Below are positions 25,710 to 34,744 of a stretch of 64,000 nucleotides of DNA, one piece after another. Source of the stretch: Bacteroidaceae bacterium (lineage in GTDB: Bacteria > Bacteroidota > Bacteroidia > Bacteroidales > Bacteroidaceae); NCBI GenBank assembly GCA_016291905.1, contig JAEEZS010000055.1, positions 124,001-188,000 on the forward strand. Direction: 5' to 3'. The position numbers and the translations under genes were made by a program. The notes beneath the pieces are model-generated. The model was not told where the DNA came from. It worked only from the letters and a program-made list of their open reading frames with translations, and did no database searches. Numbering within the stretch: position 1 is the first letter of the stretch; every line of letters begins with the position of its first letter.

Positions 25710-25737
25710 CAAAGATAATGCATTTCTTCAGCGGCAA
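25710..25737 (-). promoter_or_regulatory. Promoter of the second TPR regulator
   Basis: TATCTTTG at 25717-25710 is a perfect -7 box. TTG at 25737-25735 lies 17 bases upstream, slightly short of usual. GCAGCG follows the -7 box, as it does in front of the other TPR regulator. Confidence 0.55.
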
Positions 25738-25833
25738 CCTAATAATTTGCGTTCCCAAAACGTTCCATTTCGGTTTTTTTCCGTAATTTCGCAGCCGTTT
25801 TGAGAAATCTTGCAAAAAAGAGAAGCAGAAAGT

Positions 25834-26577
25834 ATGAAAAAAGAACAGTTGAAGGCCATTTTTCATCTGACCGTTGTGGCGCTGATCTTCGTGGGGCTGA
25901 TAATTTGTGCCGTACAGGTGTTCCGCGGCGGTAGTGGCCGTGAGAAACGGCGGAAGACGGATAAGAACGCGTGGAACGACAGCTATCACGACCATCGTGA
26001 GCCGATGCGTGACTGGCCCGGACTGTTCAACGATTTGCAGGAGACACAGCTGCAGGCTGCCATGAAGAACGGCATCCGCGAGGGCCTCACCCGCGAAAAC
26101 GTGGAGGAGGGCGTGGAGACGGACAAGACGACGGGGCAGCAGGTGAACAAGCGGGGGATGGTGCGCATCGCAACGAATGAGCACTACGTGGTGGATAGGC
26201 TGACGCACAGCGTGCCGTGGCTGGTGCCCAAGGCGGCAACGCTGGTGGACGACATCGGGCGGGCGTTCCAGGACTCGCTCTATCGGCGCGGCTACAATCG
26301 TCATCATCGTATCATCGTCACCAGCGTCACCCGCACGAAGGACGACGTGAAACGTCTGTCGCAGCAAAACGTCAACGCTACGGAGAACTCGTGCCATTGC
26401 TACGGCACCACCGTCGATATCACCTACACGCGCTACGACAAGCCGGAGGAGCACGTCGCCCGCGACGAGAAACTACGGGAGCTGCTGATGATGTGCGTTT
26501 ATGACCTGCAACGGCAGAAACGTTGTTACGTGAAGTACGAGCGCAAGCAGGCCTGCCTACATATTACGGTAAGATAA
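25834..26577 (+). CDS. DUF5715-family membrane-anchored protein
   Basis: The start at 25834 (MKKEQLKAIFHLTVVALIFV) gives an N-terminal membrane anchor; an in-frame ATG 24 bases upstream is less likely. The 247-residue protein has a central region (VPWLVPKAATLVDDIGRAFQ, IIVTSVTRTKDDVKRLSQQN, SCHCYGTTVDITYTR) matching the DUF5715 family, distantly reminiscent of D-Ala-D-Ala carboxypeptidase-like folds with conserved Arg, His and Asp. Function is unproven; a peptidoglycan role is speculation. Residues about 100-107 (TTGQQVNK) resemble the repeat-encoded peptide in RNase HI and MiaB. It overlaps the end of the convergent GH43 gene by 14 bases. Confidence 0.8.
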   Translation: MKKEQLKAIFHLTVVALIFVGLIICAVQVFRGGSGREKRRKTDKNAWNDSYHDHREPMRDWPGLFNDLQETQLQAAMKNGIREGLTRENVEEGVETDKTTGQQVNKRGMVRIATNEHYVVDRLTHSVPWLVPKAATLVDDIGRAFQDSLYRRGYNRHHRIIVTSVTRTKDDVKRLSQQNVNATENSCHCYGTTVDITYTRYDKPEEHVARDEKLRELLMMCVYDLQRQKRCYVKYERKQACLHITVR

Positions 26578-28087
26578 TTTTGAAATCGGCGAAGCTGGAG
26601 GGGTTGCCGGAGGCGTAGAGGCCGATGACAACGCCCGTGAAGCCGCCTGCCACCTCGGTGCTGACGAGGGTGCAGGCATGGCTACCGACGGTCTGCCACG
26701 TCTTTCCCTCGTCCTCGGAGAACTGATAGGTGTAGGTGCTGCCGTCGGAGGTGACGCGCAGGCGGGCGTGGTGGGAACGGAGCATACGCATCTGCGTGTC
26801 CTGCATAGATTTGAGGCGGGCATCGAGCTTCACCGAATACCCCTTGCCGAAACGGCTGACGCAGAAGTTCTGGTAGCCATCGTAGATCTGATAGACGGAG
26901 ATTCCCGCTTCGTCGCGACTGACGCTTTCAGTAAGCGTAACGTCCACTTCAGCCACAATGACGGCAGCCTCCTGACGGCAGCCGATGAAGGTGGGCTGGT
27001 TGTTCTCGATAAGCGGGCGTCCGGCGTGCAGGCGTAGCGTGCCGTCGTCGAGAAACTCGTAGTTGGCAGGGATAGGATTCTGGAGGTGTACCCAAGCGGG
27101 ATGGGTGAAGGGCTGGGTGAAGAGGCGCTGCGAGGGAGCGACGTGAGCCGTATCGGCAGGGGCTCCGCCATTCACGACGGGCCAGTCGCCCTCGGGCCAT
27201 TCTACAGGGGCGATAAAGGTCTCGCGGCCAAGATGATGATAGGCGCCGCCGAAGTTACGGTAAGCGAGGAAGGTCATCCACCACGAGCCGTCGACGGCCT
27301 GTACCAGGTCGCCGTGCCCCGTGCCCTGTACCTGAAGCGTCTGCCCCCGCTGGCAGCAGTTGGTGAGGATGGGATTGTCGGGGTTGGGCTCGTAAGGACC
27401 CTCGATGTTGTGGCTGCGGGCGATGGTGAGAGAGTGTGCTAGCTCGGTGCCGCCCTCGGAGATGAGCAGATAGTAATAACCATCTTTTTTATAAAGGTGC
27501 GGGCCCTCGGGGTAGCGTCCGCCCATGCCCGTCCAAAGAAGAACGCTCTTTGTGAGTTGTTCGCCGCTGTCGGGGTTGATTTGGCAGAGCCAGATGCCGT
27601 CGTCGGGATTGCTCACCATGTAGCAGTGTCCGTCCTCCCAGTAGAGCGAGGGGTCGATGCCCCCTTGCTTCAGCCAGCGCGGCTCGCTCCAGGGGCCGTA
27701 GGGATTGTCGGCTGAGACGATGAAGTTGCCGCCTCCACCCACGTTGGTGGTGATGAGATAGAAAGTGCCGTCGTGGTAGCGGAGCGTGGGGGCGTATATG
27801 CCGAGCCACGAATCGGCTCCCTTCAACGGCAACTGCGAGGGACGGGTGAGGATGTTGGCTATCTGTTCCCAATGAATGAGGTCGGTGGAGTGATAGAGCG
27901 GCACGCCTGGGAAGTACTGGAAAGACGAGTTGACCAGGTAGTAGTCGTTGCCTACGCGGCAGACGGAGGGGTCGGGATGGAAGCCTGGGATAATGGGGTT
28001 GGGGAGTCCGACGTCCTCAGCCGAAGCCGAGAATGCTGTCAGAAAGAGGGCTACGAGCGTAGTGCAGAGCAGTTTATTTCTTTTCAT
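26564..28087 (-). CDS. Glycoside hydrolase family 43 protein, exported
   Basis: GH43 enzymes hydrolyse beta-xylosides or alpha-arabinofuranosides in plant polysaccharides. The start at 28087 (MKRNKLLCTTLVALFLTAFSASA) gives a signal peptide; the frame is open to 28114. The five-bladed propeller begins with PNPIIPGFHPDPSVCR, which holds the catalytic-base Asp. GIDPSLYWEDGHCYMV holds the second Asp, and YPEGPHLYKKDGYYYLL holds the catalytic-acid Glu. The C-terminal part (from about residue 330) is a DUF1349-like beta-sandwich usual in GH43 xylosidases. It overlaps xseB upstream by 14 bases. Exact substrate is not shown by the sequence. Confidence 0.92.
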   Translation of the reverse strand: MKRNKLLCTTLVALFLTAFSASAEDVGLPNPIIPGFHPDPSVCRVGNDYYLVNSSFQYFPGVPLYHSTDLIHWEQIANILTRPSQLPLKGADSWLGIYAPTLRYHDGTFYLITTNVGGGGNFIVSADNPYGPWSEPRWLKQGGIDPSLYWEDGHCYMVSNPDDGIWLCQINPDSGEQLTKSVLLWTGMGGRYPEGPHLYKKDGYYYLLISEGGTELAHSLTIARSHNIEGPYEPNPDNPILTNCCQRGQTLQVQGTGHGDLVQAVDGSWWMTFLAYRNFGGAYHHLGRETFIAPVEWPEGDWPVVNGGAPADTAHVAPSQRLFTQPFTHPAWVHLQNPIPANYEFLDDGTLRLHAGRPLIENNQPTFIGCRQEAAVIVAEVDVTLTESVSRDEAGISVYQIYDGYQNFCVSRFGKGYSVKLDARLKSMQDTQMRMLRSHHARLRVTSDGSTYTYQFSEDEGKTWQTVGSHACTLVSTEVAGGFTGVVIGLYASGNPSSFADFKIILP

Positions 28088-28259
28088 CTTGGAGCAGTTG
28101 TTGGATTTCTTCATCGGTTTTGTAGAGCGTGTTGCGGCAGAAAGTGATGAGCTCCTGGGCGCGCTTTAGTTGGGCGGTGAGTTGGTCGATGCCGAGCTCG
28201 CCGGTCTCAATCTGGCGGACGATGTCGTCGAGTTGCAGGATGGCTTGTTCGTAAGTCAT
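28074..28259 (-). CDS. xseB: Exodeoxyribonuclease VII small subunit
   Basis: XseB is the small helical subunit that binds XseA to form exonuclease VII, which degrades single-stranded DNA. The 61-residue protein shows the typical helix pattern (MTYEQAILQLDDIVRQIETG, LDQL/IDQL, LITFCRNTLYKTDEEIQQLL). It follows xseA by 30 bases on the same strand and overlaps the GH43 gene by 14 bases. The short spacer to xseA is made of AATTAGGAATGA repeats. Confidence 0.93.
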   Translation of the reverse strand: MTYEQAILQLDDIVRQIETGELGIDQLTAQLKRAQELITFCRNTLYKTDEEIQQLLQDEKK

Positions 28260-28267
28260 TTGGAAAA

Positions 28268-28302
28268 GGAATGAATTAGGAATGAAGAATTAGGAATGTG
28301 AA
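28268..28302. repeat. AATTAGGAATGA spacer repeat containing the xseA stop codon
   Basis: The units GGAATGAATTAGGAATGA and AGAATTAGGAATGTG lie between xseA and xseB. The TAA stop of xseA (28292-28290) is part of the repeat, so its last residues come from repeat sequence. Related units lie at 41299-41335 (intergenic) and 61156-61192 (inside CbiD). Confidence 0.75.
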
Positions 28303-29549
28303 ATTATTTGTGAATAGGTCTCGCCGTCGGCAAAGCGGGTGATGAAGGTGTCGCCTTCCTGTAGGTCGGCAGCGCTGCGGAGGGCATGACCGTCGGCATC
28401 GTAGGTGATGGTATAGCCGCGACGCAGGATGACCTCGGGCGAGGCTCCAGCGAGGACTTTCTCTGCCATTTCAAGCCGATGGCGCTGAGCCGTGAGCAGG
28501 CTGCGAATGCCTGTGCGAAGCCGTTCCTCTCGCAGGGTGAGGGCATGTGTCTCGTTGGCTTTTCGGAGGGCATAGGCAGCGGGCAGACGCAGCGTAAGCG
28601 TTTGCAGACGCTGGCGTTCGACATTGATTCGGGCTGTGATGCCCGAGGCAAGGGCTTCCGTGAGTTGCTCAAGCCGTTCGGCTGCTGCCACCATCTGGGC
28701 GATGAGAAACTCGGCTGCTGCCGTGGGGGTCTTGACGCTGGTGTTGGCAACGGCATCGAGCACGGTGGAGTCGCGTTCATGGCCGATGCCGGTGATGATG
28801 GGCAGTGGGAACTGGGCGCAGTTTGACGCCAGCTCATAGGTGTCGAAGCCGACGAGGTCGCTGGCTGCACCGCCTCCACGGATGATAACCACCACATCCC
28901 ACCGTTCCTGCTCTGCTGCAATGGCATCGAGGGCGGCAATGACAGTCGGCTCTACCGCATCGCCCTGCATGACAGCGGGGAACAACTTCGTGCGGAACAC
29001 AAATCCCCACGTATTGGAGGCCAGCTGATGACAGAAATCGCCGTAGCCCGCAGCCGTCTCAGACGAGATGATTGCCACGCGCTGCGTCAGCAGGGGCATC
29101 GGCAGTTCCTTGTTGAGGTCGATGGTGCCCTCCTCCTCCAGCCGCATGAGGATTTCGCGTCTTCGCCGCGCCATATCGCCCAACGTATAGGTGGGGTCGA
29201 TGTCTTCCACCACGTAGGAGAGGCCGTAGAGCTCGTGAAACTCTACTGTCACTAACAACTGTACGCTAATTCCTGCGGCAAAGGCCTGTCCTGTAGTCTG
29301 TTCGAAGTAGGGACGCAGCATGCGGAACCGTGCAGCCCAGATAGTGGCACGCGCCTTCGCAATCATGCCGCCCCCTATTTCGTTAAAAAGAGAGGAATCC
29401 TGTTTTTGCACCAGTTCGATGTAGCAATGCCCCGCGGCATTTACGTGGACGCTGCTCATCTCGGCATGCACCCAATACTCATCAGGCAGCCCCGCTTCGA
29501 TGGCCTCGTGCACGCGGCTGTTCAGTTCAAACAGGGTCAAAGTCTCCAT
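28290..29549 (-). CDS. xseA: Exodeoxyribonuclease VII large subunit
   Basis: XseA is the catalytic subunit of exonuclease VII. The 419-residue protein has the N-terminal OB-fold (FELNSRVHEAIEAGLPDEYWVHAEMSS, here slightly unusual in the insertion between strands) and the catalytic core. Core motifs include VAIISSETAAGYGDFCHQL, VVIIRGGGAASDLVGFD and ITGIGHERDSTVLDAVAN. A long coiled region and a C-terminal beta tail (RRGYTITYDADGHALRSA) complete the family layout. A TATTTTTG box at 29575-29568 precedes the start by 19 bases. Operon with xseB. Confidence 0.95.
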   Translation of the reverse strand: METLTLFELNSRVHEAIEAGLPDEYWVHAEMSSVHVNAAGHCYIELVQKQDSSLFNEIGGGMIAKARATIWAARFRMLRPYFEQTTGQAFAAGISVQLLVTVEFHELYGLSYVVEDIDPTYTLGDMARRRREILMRLEEEGTIDLNKELPMPLLTQRVAIISSETAAGYGDFCHQLASNTWGFVFRTKLFPAVMQGDAVEPTVIAALDAIAAEQERWDVVVIIRGGGAASDLVGFDTYELASNCAQFPLPIITGIGHERDSTVLDAVANTSVKTPTAAAEFLIAQMVAAAERLEQLTEALASGITARINVERQRLQTLTLRLPAAYALRKANETHALTLREERLRTGIRSLLTAQRHRLEMAEKVLAGASPEVILRRGYTITYDADGHALRSAADLQEGDTFITRFADGETYSQIISHS

Positions 29550-29567
29550 TTAACGATTTTTACGCGG

Positions 29568-29605
29568 CAAAAATACAAAAGATAGTTGAAAAAGCAGTAC
29601 TTTTG
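29568..29605. promoter_or_regulatory. Divergent promoter boxes for xseA and the MATE gene
   Basis: TATTTTTG on the minus strand at 29575-29568 points toward xseA. TACTTTTG on the plus strand at 29598-29605 points toward the MATE transporter gene. Both match TAnnTTTG; a TTG at the right spacing is not evident for either. Confidence 0.45.
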
Positions 29606-29632
29606 CAGCAGAAAATATAAAGGTTTAGGATA

Positions 29633-31000
29633 ATGACAGGAAAAGCCGTACCCACCGAGTTGGGAACAGAGAAAATAAGTAAACTGCTGGCAAAGTACGC
29701 TATACCGTCTATTGTGGCGATGATAGCGTCGTCTATCTATAATATTGTGGATAGCGCCTACATCGGCCACGGTATCGGCCCGATGGCGTTGAGCGGACTG
29801 GCGCCGACGTTTCCGTTGATGAACATCTCGGCAGCGTTTGGTGCCATGGTAGGTGTGGGCGCTTCGACGATGATCAGCGTTCGTCTGGGGCAAAAGGACT
29901 ATCGTTCGGCCCAGCAGATTCTGGGCAATGCCTTTGTGATGAACATCCTTGTGGGTGTGGTGTTGGCAGTAGTAACGTTGTCGTTCCTCGACCCCATCCT
30001 GCTCTTCTTCGGTGCTTCGGAGAACACGCTGAGTTATGCCCGCGAGTACATGGTATGGATTTTGCTCGGCAACGTGTTCACCCACCTTTATTTCGGCTTC
30101 AACGCCATTCTGCGTAGTGCCGGCCACCCCGACAAGGCCATGAAGGCCACCATCCTGACGGTGGTGCTCAACTGCATCCTCGACCCCCTGTTCATCTTCC
30201 CTTGGGGACTGAACATGGGCATCCGTGGTGCCGCTATCGCCACTATCCTCAGCCAGTGTGTGTCGCTCACGTGGCAGATGCGCATCCTCACGAACAAGAA
30301 CGAACTACTGCACCTCCATCGCGGCATCTACCGCCTCGAGGGGCGCATCGTCCGTGAGATACTCTCCATCGGCATCTCGCCCTGCCTGATGAATCTGGCT
30401 GCCTGCACGGTGGTCATCTTCATCAACCGCGCCCTGCTTTCCTACGGCGACGATTATGCCGTGGGTGCTTTCAGCGTCATCCACAAGGTCTCGTTTGTCT
30501 TCGTCACCCTTGTCATGGGGCTCAATCAGGGCATGCAGCCCATTGCGGGCTACAACTATGGCGCCGAGCGCTACGACCGTGTAATACGTGTGCTGAAGCT
30601 CACCATCCTTTGGGCAACGGTAGCCATGACGCTGGGCTTTGTGGTGTGCGAATTCATGCCCCGCTATGCAGCGCTCGTCTTCACTACCGACGAGCAGATG
30701 CTGCGTGAGATTGTCCGCGGCATGCGCATCAACGCCTACATCTTCCCCCTCATCGGCTCGCAGATGGTCATCGGCAATTTCTTCCAGGCCATTGCCAAGC
30801 CGTGGAAGGCCATCTTCCTCTCCCTCTCGCGGCAGTTCCTGTTCCTCATTCCGTTCCTGCTTTGGTTTCCCACGTTCTGGAAGCCAGCCCTTGACGGTGT
30901 GTGGTTCAGCATGCCCGCCTCCGACCTCGTGTCGTGCATCACCGGCTTCATCCTGCTGGCGGTGCAGCTAAAGAAATTCCGTAAACTCATAAACCAATAA
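29633..31000 (+). CDS. MATE family efflux transporter
   Basis: MATE transporters export drugs or metabolites using a cation gradient. The 455-residue protein has about twelve hydrophobic segments. Family motifs include KYAIPSIVAMIASSIYNIVD near the start, GVGASTMISVRLGQ, and GLNQGMQPIAGYNYGAERYDRV in the second half. It is followed after 32 bases by the cytidylate-kinase-like gene in the same direction. The substrate cannot be told from the sequence. Confidence 0.93.
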   Translation: MTGKAVPTELGTEKISKLLAKYAIPSIVAMIASSIYNIVDSAYIGHGIGPMALSGLAPTFPLMNISAAFGAMVGVGASTMISVRLGQKDYRSAQQILGNAFVMNILVGVVLAVVTLSFLDPILLFFGASENTLSYAREYMVWILLGNVFTHLYFGFNAILRSAGHPDKAMKATILTVVLNCILDPLFIFPWGLNMGIRGAAIATILSQCVSLTWQMRILTNKNELLHLHRGIYRLEGRIVREILSIGISPCLMNLAACTVVIFINRALLSYGDDYAVGAFSVIHKVSFVFVTLVMGLNQGMQPIAGYNYGAERYDRVIRVLKLTILWATVAMTLGFVVCEFMPRYAALVFTTDEQMLREIVRGMRINAYIFPLIGSQMVIGNFFQAIAKPWKAIFLSLSRQFLFLIPFLLWFPTFWKPALDGVWFSMPASDLVSCITGFILLAVQLKKFRKLINQ

Positions 31001-31032
31001 ACCCCAGCATAGCTGGAATAAACTCAAAAGCC

Positions 31033-31668
31033 ATGATTATCACCATCAGTCGTCAGTTGGGCAGCGGCGGACGTTCCGCCAGCCGGATTATTGCCGAGCA
31101 CTACGGCATCAACGTTTATGATAAGAAGCTCATTGAGCTTGCCGCGCAGGAGAGCGGTCTTCACCGTCAGTTCTTCGAGCAGGCCGACGAGAAGGTGTCG
31201 CGCTCGTTCCGCTCGTTCCTTTTCGGCAGCCGTTCGGCCTCGGGTCATGGTACTGCCACAGGTGCCGGAAGCCCCCTCTCGGGCGATGCTCTCTTCAAGG
31301 TGCAGAGCGACGTCATCCGCGACATCGCCCAGCGCGAGCCTTCGTGCATCATTCTGGGCCGTTGTGCCGACTACATCCTTCGCGATGTGCCCGGCCTCAT
31401 CAGCATCTTCATCACCGCCGACCTCGACGACCGTGTGCGCCGCTACGCCAAGCACGACAAGATCAGCGATGCCGAAGCCCAGTCGCTCATCGAGAAGGGC
31501 GATGCCCGTCGCGCCTCCTATTATAATTATTACACCCAGCGCAAGTGGGGCGATGCCGCGCACTACGACCTCTGCATCAACAGCAGCCGCCTTGGCATCG
31601 AGGGTACTGCGGAACAGATCATCCGCTTCGTGGAAAGCCTGAGCGCCGCACAAGAACGAAACAGTTAA
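31033..31668 (+). CDS. Cytidylate kinase-like protein
   Basis: The 211-residue protein begins with MIITISRQLGSGGRSASRII, the P-loop of the cytidylate_kin2 family, followed by NVYDKKLIELAAQESGL. The Arg-rich lid region is ITADLDDRVRRYAKHDKIS, and NSSRLGIEGTAEQI closes the fold. Family members in Bacteroidetes are distinct from the true Cmk and their substrate is unproven. A Ser/Gly-rich loop at about residues 60-80 is probably mobile. It sits between the MATE and phosphoesterase genes, all in the same direction with short gaps. Confidence 0.9.
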   Translation: MIITISRQLGSGGRSASRIIAEHYGINVYDKKLIELAAQESGLHRQFFEQADEKVSRSFRSFLFGSRSASGHGTATGAGSPLSGDALFKVQSDVIRDIAQREPSCIILGRCADYILRDVPGLISIFITADLDDRVRRYAKHDKISDAEAQSLIEKGDARRASYYNYYTQRKWGDAAHYDLCINSSRLGIEGTAEQIIRFVESLSAAQERNS

Positions 31669-31684
31669 TCGTCAAAACGGCAAG

Positions 31685-32176
31685 ATGACAAGGGTAGGCC
31701 TTCTCTCCGACACCCACGCCTGGTGGGACGAGCGCTACGCGCACTATTTCTCTGAGTGCGACGAGGTGTGGCACGCCGGCGACATCGGCAGCGCCGAGCT
31801 GGCCGACCGCTTCGAGCAGTTGCCTGTCACCTTCCGCGCCGTGCATGGCAACATCGACGGCTACGACATCCGCCTCCGCTACCCCGAGGTGCTCCGTTTC
31901 TCGGTGGAAGGCGTGGACGTACTGATGAAGCACATAGGCGGCTATCCGGGGAAGTACGACGCCTCCGTTCGGGGCATCCTCATGCAGAATCCGCCCCGTC
32001 TCTTCGTCTGCGGGCATAGTCACATCATGAAGGTGAAGTACGACAAGACCCTCGACATGCTCCATATCAATCCCGGCGCTGCGGGCGTTTACGGCATTCA
32101 GGCCGTGCGCACCCTCGTCCGTTTCACCCTCGTCGACGCCGACATCCGCGACCTTGAAGTCATCGAACTGCGTTGA
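31685..32176 (+). CDS. YfcE/MJ0936-type metallophosphoesterase
   Basis: The 163-residue protein carries the binuclear-metal motifs of the calcineurin-like family: GLLSDTHAWWDERY, VWHAGDIGS, VHGNIDGYD, CGHSHIM and HINPGAAG. These supply the Asp, His, Asn and His ligands. The short length matches YfcE-type phosphodiesterases. It follows the cytidylate-kinase-like gene by 16 bases. The physiological substrate is unknown. Confidence 0.93.
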   Translation: MTRVGLLSDTHAWWDERYAHYFSECDEVWHAGDIGSAELADRFEQLPVTFRAVHGNIDGYDIRLRYPEVLRFSVEGVDVLMKHIGGYPGKYDASVRGILMQNPPRLFVCGHSHIMKVKYDKTLDMLHINPGAAGVYGIQAVRTLVRFTLVDADIRDLEVIELR

Positions 32177-32244
32177 GGCTTTCTTTTTCTACCTTTCTGG
32201 ACGGAGGGGATTTTGCGGATAGTCAAATAAAAACACAGAATTAT

Positions 32245-32275
32245 TTGGCGGTACGGAAACAAATGGCTAACTTCG
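32245..32275 (+). promoter_or_regulatory. Promoter of the cobalamin-uptake operon
   Basis: TTG at 32245-32247 and TAACTTCG at 32268-32275 are about 20 bases apart, close to the TTG/TAnnTTTG pattern (one mismatch). Transcription would start just before the riboswitch. Confidence 0.5.
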
Positions 32276-32277
32276 CG

Positions 32278-32510
32278 GCGGATTTGGTAACAGAGCGCCC
32301 CGAAAGGGGTGGTATGTGCAAGGGAATCAGGTGAAAAACCTGAGCTGTTCCTGCAGCTGTAATCCATTTCCGAGGGCAGCAAGCCGTCAGTCCAGCAGGG
32401 CCTTAGGCTACTGATAAACCTCGGGAAGGAACTGGGCACGAGAGTCACTGCTGTAAGGTGGGAAGACGTCCTGTTCCGATGGAGAGCCAGAAGACCTGCC
32501 ACGTCCGCAA
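32278..32510 (+). promoter_or_regulatory. Cobalamin riboswitch
   Basis: The leader contains the core segments of the B12 aptamer in order: AAGGGAATCAGGTG, AAAAACCTGAGCTGTTCCTG, GCAGCTGTAA, and the B12 box AGCCAGAAGACCTGCC at 32485-32500. A peripheral stem is formed by CCGAGGG and CCTCGGG. It lies 50-270 bases upstream of a btuB gene, the usual target. Binding of adenosylcobalamin is expected to lower expression of the genes that follow. A small ACGT...ACGT hairpin after the B12 box, close to the start codon, is the likely expression platform. Confidence 0.92.
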
Positions 32511-32548
32511 AACGTGATAACATACCTCCAGGAACAGAGGTCGTTAAC

Positions 32549-34744
32549 ATGAGAAAAGAGAGAAGACTGACAACGATCATCCTTGGGGTGGCGTGCATGT
32601 TTGCCGCCCATGCCCAGCAAACCGATACGGCGCGTACCGACAGCGTCCGTACGGAGGCGTTGCCCGAGGTGGTAGTTACGGGCACGGGCACGGAGCATCT
32701 GCTGCGCAACGCTCCTGTGCAGACGGAGATCATCTCGCGCAAGATGCTCGACAGCTACGGAGGGCGCTCCATCGAGGAAATCCTCGCAGGGCTGACGGCT
32801 TCGTTTGCCTTCAGCGAAGGCGACATGGGCAGCCAGATGCAGCTGGGCGGACTCGGCAACAACTATATCCTTATTCTTATTGACGGCAAGCGCATCCATG
32901 GCGACGTGGGCGGCGAAAACGACCTGGGGCTGATAGACCCGCAGAACATCGAACGTATCGAAATCGTGAAGGGTGCTCAGTCGGCGCTCTATGGTAGTGA
33001 CGCTATGGCGGGCGTGGTGAACATCATCACCAGAAAAGTCAGGGACGAGCGGTCGGCGGTTAAGGACGAAGGGCTGCAAATTGACAACAGCACGCGCTAC
33101 GGCTCGTATAACGACCTACGGCAGCACAACGGCGTTGCGCTCGCCGTGGGGCCTGTGACAAGCTACACCAACTTCCAGCTCCAGCACACCGACGGCTGGC
33201 AGAACACCGCCGAGGAATACACCGAGGCGCAGGTGATAACCGACAGCCGCAACAAGACGGTGAACGCCTACACCCTTTGGCAGGTGGCCGAGCGGCTCAC
33301 TTATACCCCCCGTAAGGACATCGAACTCTATGCCGAGGGCACCTACTACACGAAGTCCATCCACCGCCCTCAAGACGGACGGCATCCCAGCTGCGACGTC
33401 TATACCTACGACCTGATGTACCGCAATGCCAGTGCCTCTATGGGAGGAAAATGGAAGTTGGCGAACGGCACCGACGTGGTGACGTTAGACGTGGATTGGA
33501 ACAAGCATGCTTATTACTACACCTACACAGCCACCACGCTCACCGACGGCTATGACCCGCAAGGAAACTTCACCAACTATTTCCCTTACTTTGCAGGGCA
33601 GACCAGCCTGCAGAGTGACCAACAACGGCTGATGGCGCACTTGAAGGGTGTATTTGCCCTGCAGGCATCTGTGCTCTCCGTGGGGGCTGAGTATCGCTAC
33701 GACTACCTGAATGCCCCCATGCGCACCGCTACGGGCACAGCTGATGACTGGACGGCAGCTCTGTATGCACAGGACGAGTGGAACCCCCTTGCGTGGCTCA
33801 ACATCACAGCCGGACTGCGACTGAATCAGAACGGCGGCTTCGGCTTCCGTGCCACGCCAAAGGTGAGCACTATGCTCTCGCTGGGCGATTTCCGCGTGAG
33901 AGCAGGGTGGAGTCAGGGATTCAAGACACCAACCACGAAGGAGCTTCACTACCGCTACCTTCACACGATGGGCTCGAGCACCTTCTTCAACTTGGGTAAC
34001 ACCGATTTGAAGGCACAGGGCAGCACCTATGTCAGCGCCGGCGTGGAATACCGGGGCGAACGGCTTACAGCCTCTGTAACTGGCTATCATAACCGTCTTG
34101 ACAATATGATAGCGTTGGTGAATGTGCCTTTGAGCGAGATTCCCCACGACATCACCTCGGCCTACTCCGGCGATGGCAGCAGCGCCATCGTGGCACGTAA
34201 GTACATGAACATGGAGGATGCCCGCACCCTCGGCGTGGATGCCAATCTCAGCTACACCTTTGCCGAAGGGATGACGGCTGGCGGCAACTACAGTTGGCTC
34301 GACACCCAGGCCCATGAGTACAACACCCAACACGACCGCCTCGAGGAAGTCGTCATCGACGGAACCGCCCATCACAAGTGGAATGCCTATCTCATCTGGA
34401 ACCACCGTTTCCACAAGAAATATAAGCTGGGTGCCAACCTCAGTACACGCGGCAGCAGCCGACGCTACTACCAGAACAACGGTGACGGCGCTCCCTTCCA
34501 GCTGTGGAGGCTCAATACCACTCACGACCTCGGCACGGCTACGTCACACCCCTTCACCTACCGCATTGAGGCGGGGGTGGACAACATTTTCAACTATGTG
34601 GACCGCACCATGCATCCCTACCACCTTGGCACCAACAGTCCGGGCCGTACCGTCTATGCCGCCGTTGTCGTCCACTTTAAGCAAGGAAAGAGTGTTAAAC
34701 TAAATAAAATGTCTAATTTAAAAACGTACGAAAATGAAGATTAA
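32549..34744 (+). CDS. btuB: TonB-dependent cobalamin receptor (BtuB-like), first copy
   Basis: The 731-residue outer-membrane protein has a signal peptide (MRKERRLTTIILGVACMFAAHA), a TonB-box-like segment LPEVVVTGTG, a plug domain (LDSYGGRSIEEILAG, LILIDGKRIHG, IERIEIVKGAQSALYGSDAMAGVVNI) and a 22-strand barrel. It imports a large cofactor using the TonB system. Assignment to cobalamin rests on the riboswitch just upstream and on the neighbouring btuF, cob and cbi genes. Its stop overlaps the start of the CbiK-like gene by 11 bases in another frame. Confidence 0.93.
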   Translation: MRKERRLTTIILGVACMFAAHAQQTDTARTDSVRTEALPEVVVTGTGTEHLLRNAPVQTEIISRKMLDSYGGRSIEEILAGLTASFAFSEGDMGSQMQLGGLGNNYILILIDGKRIHGDVGGENDLGLIDPQNIERIEIVKGAQSALYGSDAMAGVVNIITRKVRDERSAVKDEGLQIDNSTRYGSYNDLRQHNGVALAVGPVTSYTNFQLQHTDGWQNTAEEYTEAQVITDSRNKTVNAYTLWQVAERLTYTPRKDIELYAEGTYYTKSIHRPQDGRHPSCDVYTYDLMYRNASASMGGKWKLANGTDVVTLDVDWNKHAYYYTYTATTLTDGYDPQGNFTNYFPYFAGQTSLQSDQQRLMAHLKGVFALQASVLSVGAEYRYDYLNAPMRTATGTADDWTAALYAQDEWNPLAWLNITAGLRLNQNGGFGFRATPKVSTMLSLGDFRVRAGWSQGFKTPTTKELHYRYLHTMGSSTFFNLGNTDLKAQGSTYVSAGVEYRGERLTASVTGYHNRLDNMIALVNVPLSEIPHDITSAYSGDGSSAIVARKYMNMEDARTLGVDANLSYTFAEGMTAGGNYSWLDTQAHEYNTQHDRLEEVVIDGTAHHKWNAYLIWNHRFHKKYKLGANLSTRGSSRRYYQNNGDGAPFQLWRLNTTHDLGTATSHPFTYRIEAGVDNIFNYVDRTMHPYHLGTNSPGRTVYAAVVVHFKQGKSVKLNKMSNLKTYENED

